Assembly (NCBI GenBank): GCA_950054195.1
Contig: CATLPG010000004.1
Span: forward strand, 37,966-101,965
Reading direction: 5' to 3'
Length of the DNA: 64,000 nt
Source: an uncultured Saccharospirillaceae bacterium
GTDB taxonomy: Bacteria > Bacteroidota > Bacteroidia > Flavobacteriales_D > CAJJDF01
A program made the position numbers and the translations under genes. The notes beneath the pieces were generated by a model. It was not told the DNA's origin and did not search any database. It saw only the letters and a program-made list of their open reading frames with translations. Below are positions 42,134 to 51,516 of this stretch, in pieces; the stretch's first letter is position 1, and each line of letters starts with the position of its first letter.

Positions 42134-42165
42134 CAAAAATAGTTTTTACTTCAAACTCTAACAAA
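42134..42165 (-). promoter_or_regulatory. Promoter of the desaturase-ceramidase-GSCFA operon
   Basis: On the minus strand: TTTG (42165-42162), 20-base spacer, TATTTTTG (42141-42134), a full match to the Bacteroidota consensus, 14 bases from the desaturase ATG. Confidence 0.7.
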
Positions 42166-42277
42166 TGTGAATATATTATATACTTATGAATAGTTATCCG
42201 TTGATATTTCTAATCTAGCACACTTGATTTATAAGTAAATCACACGTATTTTTATATTTCTCAATCCCAAAGCACAA

Positions 42278-44137
42278 ATGAGTACAGAAAACAACAACTA
42301 TACCGAAGACAGTATAAGAACCCTTGATTGGAAAGAACACATCCGACTAAGGCCTGGTATGTATATCGGTAAGCTTGGAGATGGCTCTTCTGCCGATGAT
42401 GGTATTTATATCTTAATCAAAGAGGTTATAGATAACTGTATCGATGAATATGTGATGGGACATGGGAAAAAGATTGAGGTTAAAGTTAAAGACAATATTG
42501 TATCTATTAGGGATTATGGTAGAGGTATTCCATTAGGAAAGGCGATAGATACTGTATCCAAAATAAATACTGGAGCTAAATACGATTCTAAAGCCTTTAA
42601 AAAATCCGTTGGGTTAAATGGTGTAGGTACAAAAGCTGTTAATGCTTTATCTACAAAATTTGTATTAGAATCCTACAGGGAAGGGAAGGTAAAACGTGCG
42701 GTATTCAATCAGGGAAATATTATTGAGGATAACGAAATAACTGATACAAATGAAACTAACGGGACATTTGTAAGCTTTCAAGCAGATGGTTCAGTATTCA
42801 AGAACTACAAGTATCGTTTCCCATACATTGAAAAAATGATATGGAACTACTGTTACTTAAACCCTGGACTATCAATTTGGTTTAATGGAAACAGGTTTCA
42901 TTCTAAAAATGGATTACTTGATTTGCTTCAAAATAACATGGATAATGAGCCACTATATCCTATTATCCATTTAAAAGGTGATGATATTGAAGTAGCTATT
43001 ACCCATGCTAAGCAATATGGAGAAGAATATTACAGTTTTGTTAACGGTCAGCACACTACACAAGGAGGAACTCATCAAAATGCATTCAGACAAGCATATG
43101 TAAAAGTCATTCGTGATTACTTCAACAAAAACTATGAGGCTGTTGATATTAGGACCTCTATTGTTGCTGCTGTTAGTGTAAAAGTAATGGAACCCGTTTT
43201 TGAAAGTCAAACAAAAACCAAGCTCGGATCATTAGAGATTGAACCTGGCGGACAATCAATGAATGCTTTTGTTAATGACTTTTTGAAAGAAAAACTAGAT
43301 AATTTCTTACATCGGAATACTGATGTTGCCGAAATCATTGAGAAGAAGATAAAGCAATCCGAAAAGGAAAGAAAAGAACTTTCTGGTATTCGTAAACTCG
43401 CTAAAGACAGAGCAAAAAAAGCAAGTCTACATAACAAAAAGCTGCGTGATTGTCGTGTACACTACACGAGTAAAAAAGACGAACGACATTTAGATACCAC
43501 ACTTTTTATTACTGAGGGAGATTCTGCGAGTGGTTCTATAACAAAATCAAGAAATGTTAATACGCAAGCAGTATTTAGTTTAAGAGGAAAACCTTTAAAC
43601 TCCTATGGGTTGACAAAAAAAGTAGTTTATGAAAACGAAGAGTTTAACTTAATTCAAGCTGCTTTAGATATTGAGGACGGTTTAGAATCTTTAAGGTACA
43701 ACAACGTTGTAATTGCTACTGATGCCGATGTAGACGGTATGCATATTCGTTTATTATTACTTACTTTTTTCTTGCAATTCTTCCCTGATTTAGTGAAAAA
43801 CGGACATGTTTATATTTTACAAACTCCACTGTTTAGAGTACGTAACAAAAAGGAAACAATTTATTGTTACAGTGAACAAGAACGAGTAAATGCTATTGAT
43901 AAATTAGGGAAAAATCCAGAAATCACTCGATTTAAAGGTTTAGGAGAGATTTCTCCTGATGAGTTTAAACACTTTATAGGTGATAACATTCGCTTAGAAC
44001 CTGTTTTAGTAAATAAGGAGTCTACAATTGAAGAACTTCTTACTTTCTACATGGGTAAAAACACACCTGATAGACAAACATTTATCATCGAAAATCTTCG
44101 TGTAGAAGGGGATCTCGAAGCAGAACTTGCTGATTAA
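42278..44137 (+). CDS. parE: DNA topoisomerase IV subunit B
   Basis: 619 residues. The GHKL ATPase opens with [14 protein letters not shown] and [15 protein letters not shown]. The [11 protein letters not shown] loop and the transducer follow. The TOPRIM domain has [11 protein letters not shown] and [12 protein letters not shown], and the protein ends with [13 protein letters not shown] and [12 protein letters not shown]. ParE decatenates chromosomes with ParC; the assignment over GyrB rests on the length and C-terminal pattern. The next gene is a membrane protein overlapping by one base, whereas in most Bacteroidota parC follows. Confidence 0.92.
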   Translation: MSTENNNYTEDSIRTLDWKEHIRLRPGMYIGKLGDGSSADDGIYILIKEVIDNCIDEYVMGHGKKIEVKVKDNIVSIRDYGRGIPLGKAIDTVSKINTGAKYDSKAFKKSVGLNGVGTKAVNALSTKFVLESYREGKVKRAVFNQGNIIEDNEITDTNETNGTFVSFQADGSVFKNYKYRFPYIEKMIWNYCYLNPGLSIWFNGNRFHSKNGLLDLLQNNMDNEPLYPIIHLKGDDIEVAITHAKQYGEEYYSFVNGQHTTQGGTHQNAFRQAYVKVIRDYFNKNYEAVDIRTSIVAAVSVKVMEPVFESQTKTKLGSLEIEPGGQSMNAFVNDFLKEKLDNFLHRNTDVAEIIEKKIKQSEKERKELSGIRKLAKDRAKKASLHNKKLRDCRVHYTSKKDERHLDTTLFITEGDSASGSITKSRNVNTQAVFSLRGKPLNSYGLTKKVVYENEEFNLIQAALDIEDGLESLRYNNVVIATDADVDGMHIRLLLLTFFLQFFPDLVKNGHVYILQTPLFRVRNKKETIYCYSEQERVNAIDKLGKNPEITRFKGLGEISPDEFKHFIGDNIRLEPVLVNKESTIEELLTFYMGKNTPDRQTFIIENLRVEGDLEAELAD

Positions 44138-45429
44138 TGAGTAACAAGTCATTTATTTTATGGATTGTTGTTCTTCATCTGCCCTATTTTTTGTTTCAGA
44201 GCATATACCAACAGTACTTTCTAACTGATTCTTATGAGTATGTATATGAAGCTAAAAATATACTTAAGTCTTTTACAGCATATGCTGGTGATCTAAACGA
44301 ACAAATAAATAATGACCTGTATACAAAAAGACCTGTCCTCTACCCTATTTTTTTAATTTTTGGAGGAATACAACCGTTTCTAATCTCCATTTTGCAAATA
44401 ATACTTTCTGTAACGAGTATTTTTTATCTGAGGAAAGGAATGTCAGTCATCGGACATGATATAAAGAAAGATAAATTCTTACTTATTTTAATCGCTGGTA
44501 GTATTTCATACTTTATCTACACTCAAATGATAATGAGTGAAATTTTACTCGCAACTATTTTGAATTTTTTCATCTATTTCAATATTCTGTTATTCTATAG
44601 ATTTTCTATGAAAAGACTATTAGTCGTAAACCTTTTACTTGTACTAGGTTTCTTAACAAAGCCTGTATTGTTCCCTTTTAGCTTTATCTATTTCGTTTTT
44701 CTAATGATTACGTTTAAAAAACAATTGAGTCTAAAACTGTTTCTTACTTCTGTAATTCCACTGCTTGTAGTTGCTTCCATTCATCTCATCAATTTTAAAC
44801 GAACCAATGTATTTCATTTCTCCAGCATACAGAGGATCAACTTATTAAACTATAACACAAAATATTTTCACACAAACAACTACGGAAGTGAATATGCTAT
44901 CGAATTTAATGATTCTGTACACAGTATTACAGATGAATTGACCTACCCAAAAAGATATGGAAAGGAAACGTCAGTTGCTAAGAACGAATTAACGGAAAAC
45001 CTATTTTCTTACATACTTTTTCATATTAAGGGTAGCTTTCGGTACTTCTTAGACCCCGGTAGATTTGACATTTTTAATTTTTTCGGGAAAGAAAACTCAA
45101 ATACAGTAGGCTTTTTGAAAGTAATTAATGAAGATGGTTTTTCGGGAGTATTTAATTATCTAAAAAAACAAAACATTTTTCTACTCTTGATCCTTGGAAT
45201 TAGCCTTTTGTTTAATGGTATAAGATTTATTGGACTTTTAATATTTTCATATAAAACATTAAAAAAGCAACAAGCAGTTTGGATACTATTAATTCTACTA
45301 ACTTCCTATTTTGCTCTAGTAACTGGACCAATTGGTGCTTCAAGGTTTGTTGTTCCTATAGTAATAATACTTAATTTCATGTCGGTTTTAGCTTTTAGCA
45401 AAATCCAAAATAATGAGTCAATCACTTAA
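44137..45429 (+). CDS. Polytopic membrane protein, GT-C glycosyltransferase-like (1)
   Basis: 430 residues with roughly ten hydrophobic segments. The first outer loop has LTDSYEYVYEAKN and the second KRPVLYPIFLIFGGIQPF, a pattern like the acidic first-loop motif and proline-rich region of GT-C (ArnT/PMT-like) enzymes that use polyprenyl-phosphate sugars. No catalytic residues can be assigned with certainty. Overlaps parE by one base and the following gene by 17 bases, so all three are likely co-translated. Confidence 0.65.
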   Translation: MSNKSFILWIVVLHLPYFLFQSIYQQYFLTDSYEYVYEAKNILKSFTAYAGDLNEQINNDLYTKRPVLYPIFLIFGGIQPFLISILQIILSVTSIFYLRKGMSVIGHDIKKDKFLLILIAGSISYFIYTQMIMSEILLATILNFFIYFNILLFYRFSMKRLLVVNLLLVLGFLTKPVLFPFSFIYFVFLMITFKKQLSLKLFLTSVIPLLVVASIHLINFKRTNVFHFSSIQRINLLNYNTKYFHTNNYGSEYAIEFNDSVHSITDELTYPKRYGKETSVAKNELTENLFSYILFHIKGSFRYFLDPGRFDIFNFFGKENSNTVGFLKVINEDGFSGVFNYLKKQNIFLLLILGISLLFNGIRFIGLLIFSYKTLKKQQAVWILLILLTSYFALVTGPIGASRFVVPIVIILNFMSVLAFSKIQNNESIT

Positions 45430-47254
45430 ATATACCATCTTTTTTGTCGCTGTTTTTTTATCAGTTGGCGTGTACTTGTTTTTAAGAATGATATATGTAC
45501 CGCTAACTGTAGATGAACTTCAAACAATACATTTATATATCCAACCTGAAGTATTTATTAGAACAACCGCTCTTAGTGACGCTAACAACCACATTATAAA
45601 TACTTTTTTCTCTCACTATTTCTATGAGTGGTTTGGATTTAATAATATCAGCTTTAGACTAACTTCTTTTTTATCCTTTTTAATTTATGGCCATTTTTTG
45701 ATTCGTATTGGTAAGGAAATAAAACAATTATGGGTACAATATCTTTATATCTTACTGCTACTTTTACCTATTAGTTTTATCAACTTTTTTGCTTTATCTA
45801 GAGGATATGGTATGTCAATTGCTTTCCTTACAGGAAGTATATATCATCTAATAAACCTCTATAAAAAGAATAACTGGGTAGATTTATCTTTCTTTCAAGT
45901 CTTTACATTTCTTGCTTTACTCTCTAACCTTTCACTAATGATACCAGTTCTAGCTATTTCTGGTATTGCCTTTTTAATTCTTTTAAAACACAGAAAAAAT
46001 GAAGTGTTCAAGCAAATTGCTATATCTATCATATCATTTACTCCACTAATTACAGGAATATTGTTCTGCTTAAATATTGCTTTCGGACTTAAAGCTGCCG
46101 GTGCATTATACTATGGAAATTTAGGTGGTCTATGGAACACAACAATTGAATCTTTATTTTTTCTTTTTTATGAAAAAACTCATGTGATTCATTACTGGGT
46201 TGTAATAGCTAGTATATTAATCTCTTCCCTATTGTTCATCGGAATATTAGTAAACAAAGGCTCTCATTTTTTATATCACTTAAAAGCACTACCAATTATT
46301 TTATTACTGTTCTCGCTCATTGGTATACAATCACTAGCTCTTTTTCTAGGCATTAATTATCCTGAGGATAGAGTTGGAATGTACCTATACCTCTTCTTTG
46401 CATTGGGTTTTGTTTTTCTATTGGATGAAACCTCTATTAAACCAATGAAATATATTGGATTAAGTATAGGAACTCTATTCTTTGTAATAAATGTTATCCC
46501 AATTAACCTTACACATCAATCTATTTGGTATTTAGACTATTTACCTGATAGCTACTACAATAAAATAAAAGGAAAACACAAAGAAAATGAGTTTCCTCCG
46601 ATGGTTGCTGGTTATCATATGAATGGAATTAGACATTCAAATAAAACCTACCGCATGGATAATGGAAAAGGAAACATGCTGATGGGCTGGCACATTGATC
46701 AAGTAGACTCCTCTGGAAAAGTTCATCAATCTAATCACCCAGGATATTATGCTGACTTCATTTATGCAGAAGAATATTCCATGAAAGAAATTAAAAATCT
46801 CTTTAAAGCTGTAGACTCTAATCAAGTTAATGATACTAAGCTTTGGAAAAGGGTAAAACCAGCTACAACCAGTTTTCTTGACTCTTTCAACTATGAAATG
46901 AAACCGTCATCTCCTGAATTTTTTGAAGTTGTAAGAAAAGTTTACGACTCATTGAAATCAGATGCTATTCAAGTTGAACTCACGCTTAATTTGGAAAGTC
47001 CTGCAATTACATTTGATGCAATAATTGTAGCCGATATAACAAATAAAAAAACAAACGAACGGATTTCATACGATTATTACCACCTTAATTTCTTGAAGAA
47101 AACATGGGATGAATCAGATGTGTTTAAGAAAAGCTTTTACATCGATAACTTACCTAAAAATGATCCTGTTGAAGTTTTGGTATATATCTGGAATCCTCAC
47201 GGTAGAGAATACCAAGTACATCAAGGAAAAACTGTTTTGAATTATTTAAATTAA
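45413..47254 (+). CDS. Polytopic membrane protein, GT-C-like (2), with soluble C-terminal domain
   Basis: 613 residues. The first 370 contain around ten membrane segments. The first outer loop carries VPLTVDELQTIHLYI and SDANNHIINTFFSHYFYEWFG, again resembling a GT-C first loop (acidic DE plus a His). The remaining 240 residues are soluble (GYHMNGIRHSNKTYRMDNGKG, a domain with paired acidic/aromatic stretches, and a beta-rich end with VEVLVYIWNPHG). The start lies 17 bases inside the end of the previous gene. Its 3' end converges on a large MscS gene with a gap of 3 bases. Confidence 0.6.
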   Translation: MSQSLKYTIFFVAVFLSVGVYLFLRMIYVPLTVDELQTIHLYIQPEVFIRTTALSDANNHIINTFFSHYFYEWFGFNNISFRLTSFLSFLIYGHFLIRIGKEIKQLWVQYLYILLLLLPISFINFFALSRGYGMSIAFLTGSIYHLINLYKKNNWVDLSFFQVFTFLALLSNLSLMIPVLAISGIAFLILLKHRKNEVFKQIAISIISFTPLITGILFCLNIAFGLKAAGALYYGNLGGLWNTTIESLFFLFYEKTHVIHYWVVIASILISSLLFIGILVNKGSHFLYHLKALPIILLLFSLIGIQSLALFLGINYPEDRVGMYLYLFFALGFVFLLDETSIKPMKYIGLSIGTLFFVINVIPINLTHQSIWYLDYLPDSYYNKIKGKHKENEFPPMVAGYHMNGIRHSNKTYRMDNGKGNMLMGWHIDQVDSSGKVHQSNHPGYYADFIYAEEYSMKEIKNLFKAVDSNQVNDTKLWKRVKPATTSFLDSFNYEMKPSSPEFFEVVRKVYDSLKSDAIQVELTLNLESPAITFDAIIVADITNKKTNERISYDYYHLNFLKKTWDESDVFKKSFYIDNLPKNDPVEVLVYIWNPHGREYQVHQGKTVLNYLN

Positions 47255-47257
47255 GCT

Positions 47258-49126
47258 CTACTCCTCTTTTTTAATCTTAAATGATGGAGATTTATAATCT
47301 TTGGGCAAATATTTAGCTGGCACAGCCATAGCTCCTCCATCTCTTGCTGCTCTGTAATGAGGTGATAAAATTTCAATACCTGCTTCATTAAACTCATCTT
47401 GAATATTCGCATGTAATTGCGAATACATTTTTGCCATCATATTTGGTTGCTGGGAGTAAAAATTAATCTGATAGCTCACATAAAAATCATCTAAACTAGT
47501 TTGCAACACATAAGGTTTTTTCGATAAATCTGCTCCCTCAACTGTTTCTACAGCTTTTTCTAATAATTCGTGGACTAAACGCCAATCTACATCATAACCT
47601 ATAGTAACAGTTGAATGTAAAATAATACCCTCCTCTTTTGATTTGGAAGAAAAGTTAGTTGTTGAACTATTCAAAATAGTTGAGTTTGGAATAGTAATCT
47701 CTTCATTCTTAATTGTTTTAACACGAGTTACTAATAATGTTTTCTCCAATACATCCCCTGTAATGTCACCAATTTTAATTCGATCACCAATCTTAAATGC
47801 ACGCATGTAAGTTATAACCAAACCTGCAACAATATTTGCTATTGCTGAGCTTGACCCCAACGAAAATAAAACTCCTAAAAACACGCTAACACCTTTAAAA
47901 ACATCTGATCCACTACCTGGTAAATAAGGGAATATCATTACAAATGTTAAAGCATATACAATGATCTTCACAATATTCAACGTTGGTTTTGACCACTCTG
48001 GATAAAATCCATTTATTTCTAAATTTCCTTGCTGTATCTCGGAAGCAAAAAACTTGAGCCCCCTAATAATCAATCGAGAAGCTAAAATAATCACCACAAT
48101 AAAAAACAAATTAGGTATAAAACCTACAACAGCTTTTCCAAGAGAAAGTAAAGGATCAGTAACGTAACCCAATAACGTATATGCTATAGTTTTCGTTGAT
48201 GGGAAAATACTCAATACTAAAGGCAGGGATAAATAAACAATGGCTACAATTATTATCCATTTAATTATTCGTAAAACATATTTAATGAGCAATGCTTGTT
48301 TTTCTGCAGTAAACAACTGATAGTTCTTGATTTTTAAACCATTAAACAACTTAGATGATCGTTTAACCAAGCGCTTATTCAAAGCTGTAAATCCTTTATT
48401 TAAATATTTTATTGCAAAGTAAAACCCAACAACTATTAAGATCAAATATATAGTTCGCTTGATAGAATATATGATAGAGTTAGACTCCTGCAAACGCTGA
48501 ACAGCCCCATAAATTATTAGTTTAAAATCTTTTGCTAATTGCTTTCGTTCTTTCCCATTCCAAAAAGCATCTTCTTCACTAATACTTAGTATGATCAATT
48601 CCTCATGAATGATATCTGATGTGTTTTCATTATGAATAATTTGTAAATCATTACTATCAATCATTGCTTTTTCGCCAATCAAATTGAGTTTTCGCTGGAT
48701 ATTATTTACACGTTCTTTTGCAGATAATGCTCCCATTTTAGTATAAACCTTAAACAAGGTATCATTGTCATTCACAACAACAGGAATCCCTTTGTTTGTT
48801 TGTCTTAAAGAATCATATTTAGCCTTCAGCTGACTTTTACGAGTTTCTTCATTTCTTTTTATAGAGTCTAAAGTTAGTTGAATAGCTCTTTGTCGAATGG
48901 AGTCTTTTCTTCCAAGTTGCTCAGCTTCTAGTAAAAGTTTAATTCGAGCAATGCTATCTTGAAGCTCCTTTTGAAACAAATCTTGTTCTATCTCCTCCTT
49001 CGTTTTACTGATTTCATCTAAGGTTGAGTCTACGAAACTAAAACTAGTGTCTTCAATTGTTTGCTGTGCAACTACTAGATTAAACGAAAAAAAAATTAAA
49101 AAATAAGTAAGTAAAACTTTCAACAT
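47258..49126 (-). CDS. MscS-type mechanosensitive channel, large, with coiled-coil periplasmic part
   Basis: 622 residues. A signal peptide (LTYFLIFFSFNLVVAQ) is followed by about 130 residues of Lys/Glu/Gln-rich coiled coil and four to five membrane spans. The MscS core has GVSVFLGVLFSLGSSSAIANIVAGLVITYMRAFKIGDRI, with serines in place of some of the usual Ala/Gly of the pore helix. The C-terminal vestibule (TNFSSKSKEEGIILHSTVTIGYDVDW) and the EAGIEILSPHYRAARDGG end are typical of large Bacteroidota MscS proteins. Last gene of a PPK2-MscS cluster on the minus strand. Confidence 0.93.
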   Translation of the reverse strand: MLKVLLTYFLIFFSFNLVVAQQTIEDTSFSFVDSTLDEISKTKEEIEQDLFQKELQDSIARIKLLLEAEQLGRKDSIRQRAIQLTLDSIKRNEETRKSQLKAKYDSLRQTNKGIPVVVNDNDTLFKVYTKMGALSAKERVNNIQRKLNLIGEKAMIDSNDLQIIHNENTSDIIHEELIILSISEEDAFWNGKERKQLAKDFKLIIYGAVQRLQESNSIIYSIKRTIYLILIVVGFYFAIKYLNKGFTALNKRLVKRSSKLFNGLKIKNYQLFTAEKQALLIKYVLRIIKWIIIVAIVYLSLPLVLSIFPSTKTIAYTLLGYVTDPLLSLGKAVVGFIPNLFFIVVIILASRLIIRGLKFFASEIQQGNLEINGFYPEWSKPTLNIVKIIVYALTFVMIFPYLPGSGSDVFKGVSVFLGVLFSLGSSSAIANIVAGLVITYMRAFKIGDRIKIGDITGDVLEKTLLVTRVKTIKNEEITIPNSTILNSSTTNFSSKSKEEGIILHSTVTIGYDVDWRLVHELLEKAVETVEGADLSKKPYVLQTSLDDFYVSYQINFYSQQPNMMAKMYSQLHANIQDEFNEAGIEILSPHYRAARDGGAMAVPAKYLPKDYKSPSFKIKKEE

Positions 49127-49144
49127 AACTTAAACGAATTGACT

Positions 49145-49903
49145 TTATTGGTGGCTAACAGGGGTACATTTATTAGTGTAAGGGTATAAAATATCAGAAT
49201 TTACTTCCATATTAACTTTGGTATTTCCCTTTTTGTCATAATTGATACGATTTAAAACATAGCGCATGGCCTCTTTTCTAGCATGGTCTCGATGATTTCC
49301 CTCAACAATTATCCACGGACTTTTATCAGTACTTGTAATTTTAAACATCTCTTCTTTGTAATGCGTAAAATCATCCCATTTAACCTGAGCTTTCGAATCT
49401 ACCGTGCTTAATTTCCATTGTTTCAATGGATTTACCACACGATCATGTAATCGCTTTTCTTGTTCTTGTCTATTAATTGAAAACCAAAATTTTATCAACT
49501 GAATACCATCATCCACTAACATTTTCTCAACCATATTCACTTGATCCATAAATTGCTGATATTCTTTTTTAGTGCAAAACCCCATAACTGGTTCTACAAC
49601 TGCTCTGTTATACCAACTTCTATCGAAAAATACAATTTCACCTTCGTTCGGTAAATGTTCTATATATCGTTGGAAATACCATTGTCCTTTTTCTTGCTTG
49701 GTTGGTTTTGATAAAGCTACTACTCGAATCAATCTGGGATTTAAAAATCGAATGAACCGCATAATAGCACCTCCCTTACCTGCTGTATCTCTGCCTTCAA
49801 AAAGAATAACTACACGTTTTTTCTTTTCTTTAACATATTGCTGTAGCCACACTAATTCAGTTTGTAAATCAATGTATTCTTGATCATATAATTCGTCCTC
49901 CAT
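49145..49903 (-). CDS. ppk2: Polyphosphate kinase 2 family protein
   Basis: 252 residues, single-domain PPK2. Walker A is ILFEGRDTAGKGGAIMRF (36-45), followed by the conserved arginine-rich LNPRLIRVVALSKPT, GQWYFQRYIEHLP, and the FFDRSWYNRAVVEPVMGFC block with the catalytic Asp. It transfers phosphate between polyphosphate and nucleoside di- or triphosphates in the cytoplasm. It is 18 bp from a large MscS gene and 6 bp from a short one, so the three form one unit that links energy storage or stress with osmotic valves. Confidence 0.95.
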   Translation of the reverse strand: MEDELYDQEYIDLQTELVWLQQYVKEKKKRVVILFEGRDTAGKGGAIMRFIRFLNPRLIRVVALSKPTKQEKGQWYFQRYIEHLPNEGEIVFFDRSWYNRAVVEPVMGFCTKKEYQQFMDQVNMVEKMLVDDGIQLIKFWFSINRQEQEKRLHDRVVNPLKQWKLSTVDSKAQVKWDDFTHYKEEMFKITSTDKSPWIIVEGNHRDHARKEAMRYVLNRINYDKKGNTKVNMEVNSDILYPYTNKCTPVSHQ

Positions 49904-49909
49904 AAAAGG

Positions 49910-50737
49910 TTAAGATTGATCTTTAATAATATGAATATCCCTCTGTGGGAAAGGAATTTGAATGCTATTTTCACGAAAAGCCTTATCTATATTATACCTA
50001 ACTTGACTTTTAATATTGTCAATAGCAAAGGCATTTTTACTCCAAAAAAAGACCTTAAAATCTAACGAAGAGTCTCCAAAATTTTCAAACCTCACAAATG
50101 GATAAGGTGACTTTACAATGGAGGGGTGGTTAGTTACACAATCCATTAAAACTTGTGTTACTAAATTAGTATCACTACCATAAGCTACCCCTACAGAAAC
50201 GTGAAACCTAGATAAATCAATATTATGTGTCCAGTTTATAACGTTATCTCCAGTAAACTTATGATTTGGAACTAATATCATATAATCGTTTTGCGTAATA
50301 ATCTGACTTTGACGTAATGTTATTTTTTGTACTCTTCCAACGATTCCATCAACTTCAACCACATCATCAATCTCTATGGTACCCTCTAATAATATAACAA
50401 ACCCAGCTACCAAGTCACTAAAAATATTTTGTAATCCAAATCCAATCCCAACTAATAAGGCTGCTCCCCCGGCAAATATCATACCTAGTGGCAAACCTAA
50501 AAGATTTAAGCAAAGTAAAATTGAAAAAGACCACAACAAATACCTTACAATTAAATAAAGAGAATGAAATCTTCCGTGATCAATATTTAATCGTTTAGCT
50601 CTCTTTTTAGTTGACTTCAATATAAAGACTAACAGCATCTTGGTCAATAGTAGTGTAATAATTACACCTATTATCCCTCCAACAGTTAGGTTATACTTAC
50701 CTACAGCTATTATTTCATATCCTAAAAAATCACTCAT
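49910..50737 (-). CDS. MscS-type mechanosensitive channel (short form)
   Basis: 275 residues. Three N-terminal membrane segments are followed by the pore helix GMIFAGGAALLVGIGFGLQNIFSDLVAGFVILLEGTIEIDDVV. The vestibule (VPNHKFTGDNVINWTHNIDLSRFHVSVGVAYG) and C-terminal end IPFPQRDIHIIKDQS are typical. Head gene of the cluster with ppk2. A TATATTTG element (50769-50762) is 25 bases upstream. Confidence 0.94.
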   Translation of the reverse strand: MSDFLGYEIIAVGKYNLTVGGIIGVIITLLLTKMLLVFILKSTKKRAKRLNIDHGRFHSLYLIVRYLLWSFSILLCLNLLGLPLGMIFAGGAALLVGIGFGLQNIFSDLVAGFVILLEGTIEIDDVVEVDGIVGRVQKITLRQSQIITQNDYMILVPNHKFTGDNVINWTHNIDLSRFHVSVGVAYGSDTNLVTQVLMDCVTNHPSIVKSPYPFVRFENFGDSSLDFKVFFWSKNAFAIDNIKSQVRYNIDKAFRENSIQIPFPQRDIHIIKDQS

Positions 50738-50761
50738 AGCTTAATTTACTACTTAGCTAAA

Positions 50762-50823
50762 CAAATATAAAATTGTACAGGTAAATTCATATATTAATTA
50801 CTATAATTCTATAATTATTTTTG
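50762..50823. promoter_or_regulatory. Divergent -7 elements between MscS and DUF1801 genes
   Basis: CAAATATA (50762-50769, minus-strand TATATTTG) for the MscS-ppk2 cluster and TATTTTTG (50816-50823) for the gene at 50858. Neither has a clear -33 TTG at 17-23 bases. Confidence 0.5.
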
Positions 50824-50857
50824 TGTCCTTACAGTTTTAACCTAACAAATAATCAAA

Positions 50858-51457
50858 ATGACTAAACTAATATCCGTAGATCACTACATTGAAAAAAACA
50901 CTCAATGGAATAAAGAGTTATCATTTCTTAGAGGAATTGTTTTAAACTCAGAATTAGAAGAAACCATAAAATGGGGAGCTCCGGTATATACGTACAACAA
51001 AAAAAATATACTTGGAATAGCTGCCTTTAAAAACTATTTTGGTCTTTGGTTTTTTCAAGGAGCAACATTAAATGATACTCACCAAATATTAATTAATGCT
51101 CAAGAAGGCAAAACTGCTGCTTTACGTCAAATCAGGTTTAACTCCATCCAAGATATAGATCCTGAAATCATTAAAGCATACATCGAAGAAGCTATTCAAA
51201 ATCAAAAAGATGGAAAAATAATTAAGCCAATTAAGAAAAATGCTTCAGCTCTAAAAACACCTTCAATCCTAGCTCAATCCTTAAAAGATAATAAACTAGA
51301 AGAAGCCTTTAACAACTGTACAATTGCCAAGAAAAATGAATTTATTAATTACATTCTTGAGGCAAAACAAGAAGCCACTAAACTTCGAAGAATTGATAAA
51401 ATAATCCCTATGATAAAAGACGGTGTTTCATTAAACGATAAATACCGCTCAAAATAA
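50858..51457 (+). CDS. DUF1801/YdeI-like protein
   Basis: 199 residues. The first part matches DUF1801 (IyeA/YdhG-type): LEETIKWGAPVYTYNKKNILGIAAFKNYFGLWFFQGATLND. The C-terminal half is the helical YdeI/OmpD-associated segment (LEEAFNNCTIAKKNEFINYILEAKQEATKLRRIDKIIPMI). Function of the family is not established. Preceded by a TATTTTTG element; a kinase gene follows after 59 bp on the same strand. Confidence 0.85.
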   Translation: MTKLISVDHYIEKNTQWNKELSFLRGIVLNSELEETIKWGAPVYTYNKKNILGIAAFKNYFGLWFFQGATLNDTHQILINAQEGKTAALRQIRFNSIQDIDPEIIKAYIEEAIQNQKDGKIIKPIKKNASALKTPSILAQSLKDNKLEEAFNNCTIAKKNEFINYILEAKQEATKLRRIDKIIPMIKDGVSLNDKYRSK

Positions 51458-51516
51458 CTATATCACTATTGCTTTTCATTCAATTTATAGGTAAATTTAG
51501 TTAGAACCTATTCAGC

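Noticed and set aside
42971..43437. Antisense open frames within parE and similar ones inside other large genes
   Set aside because: They mirror the codon structure of the true genes, have no conserved motif, and no ribosome-binding or promoter context.
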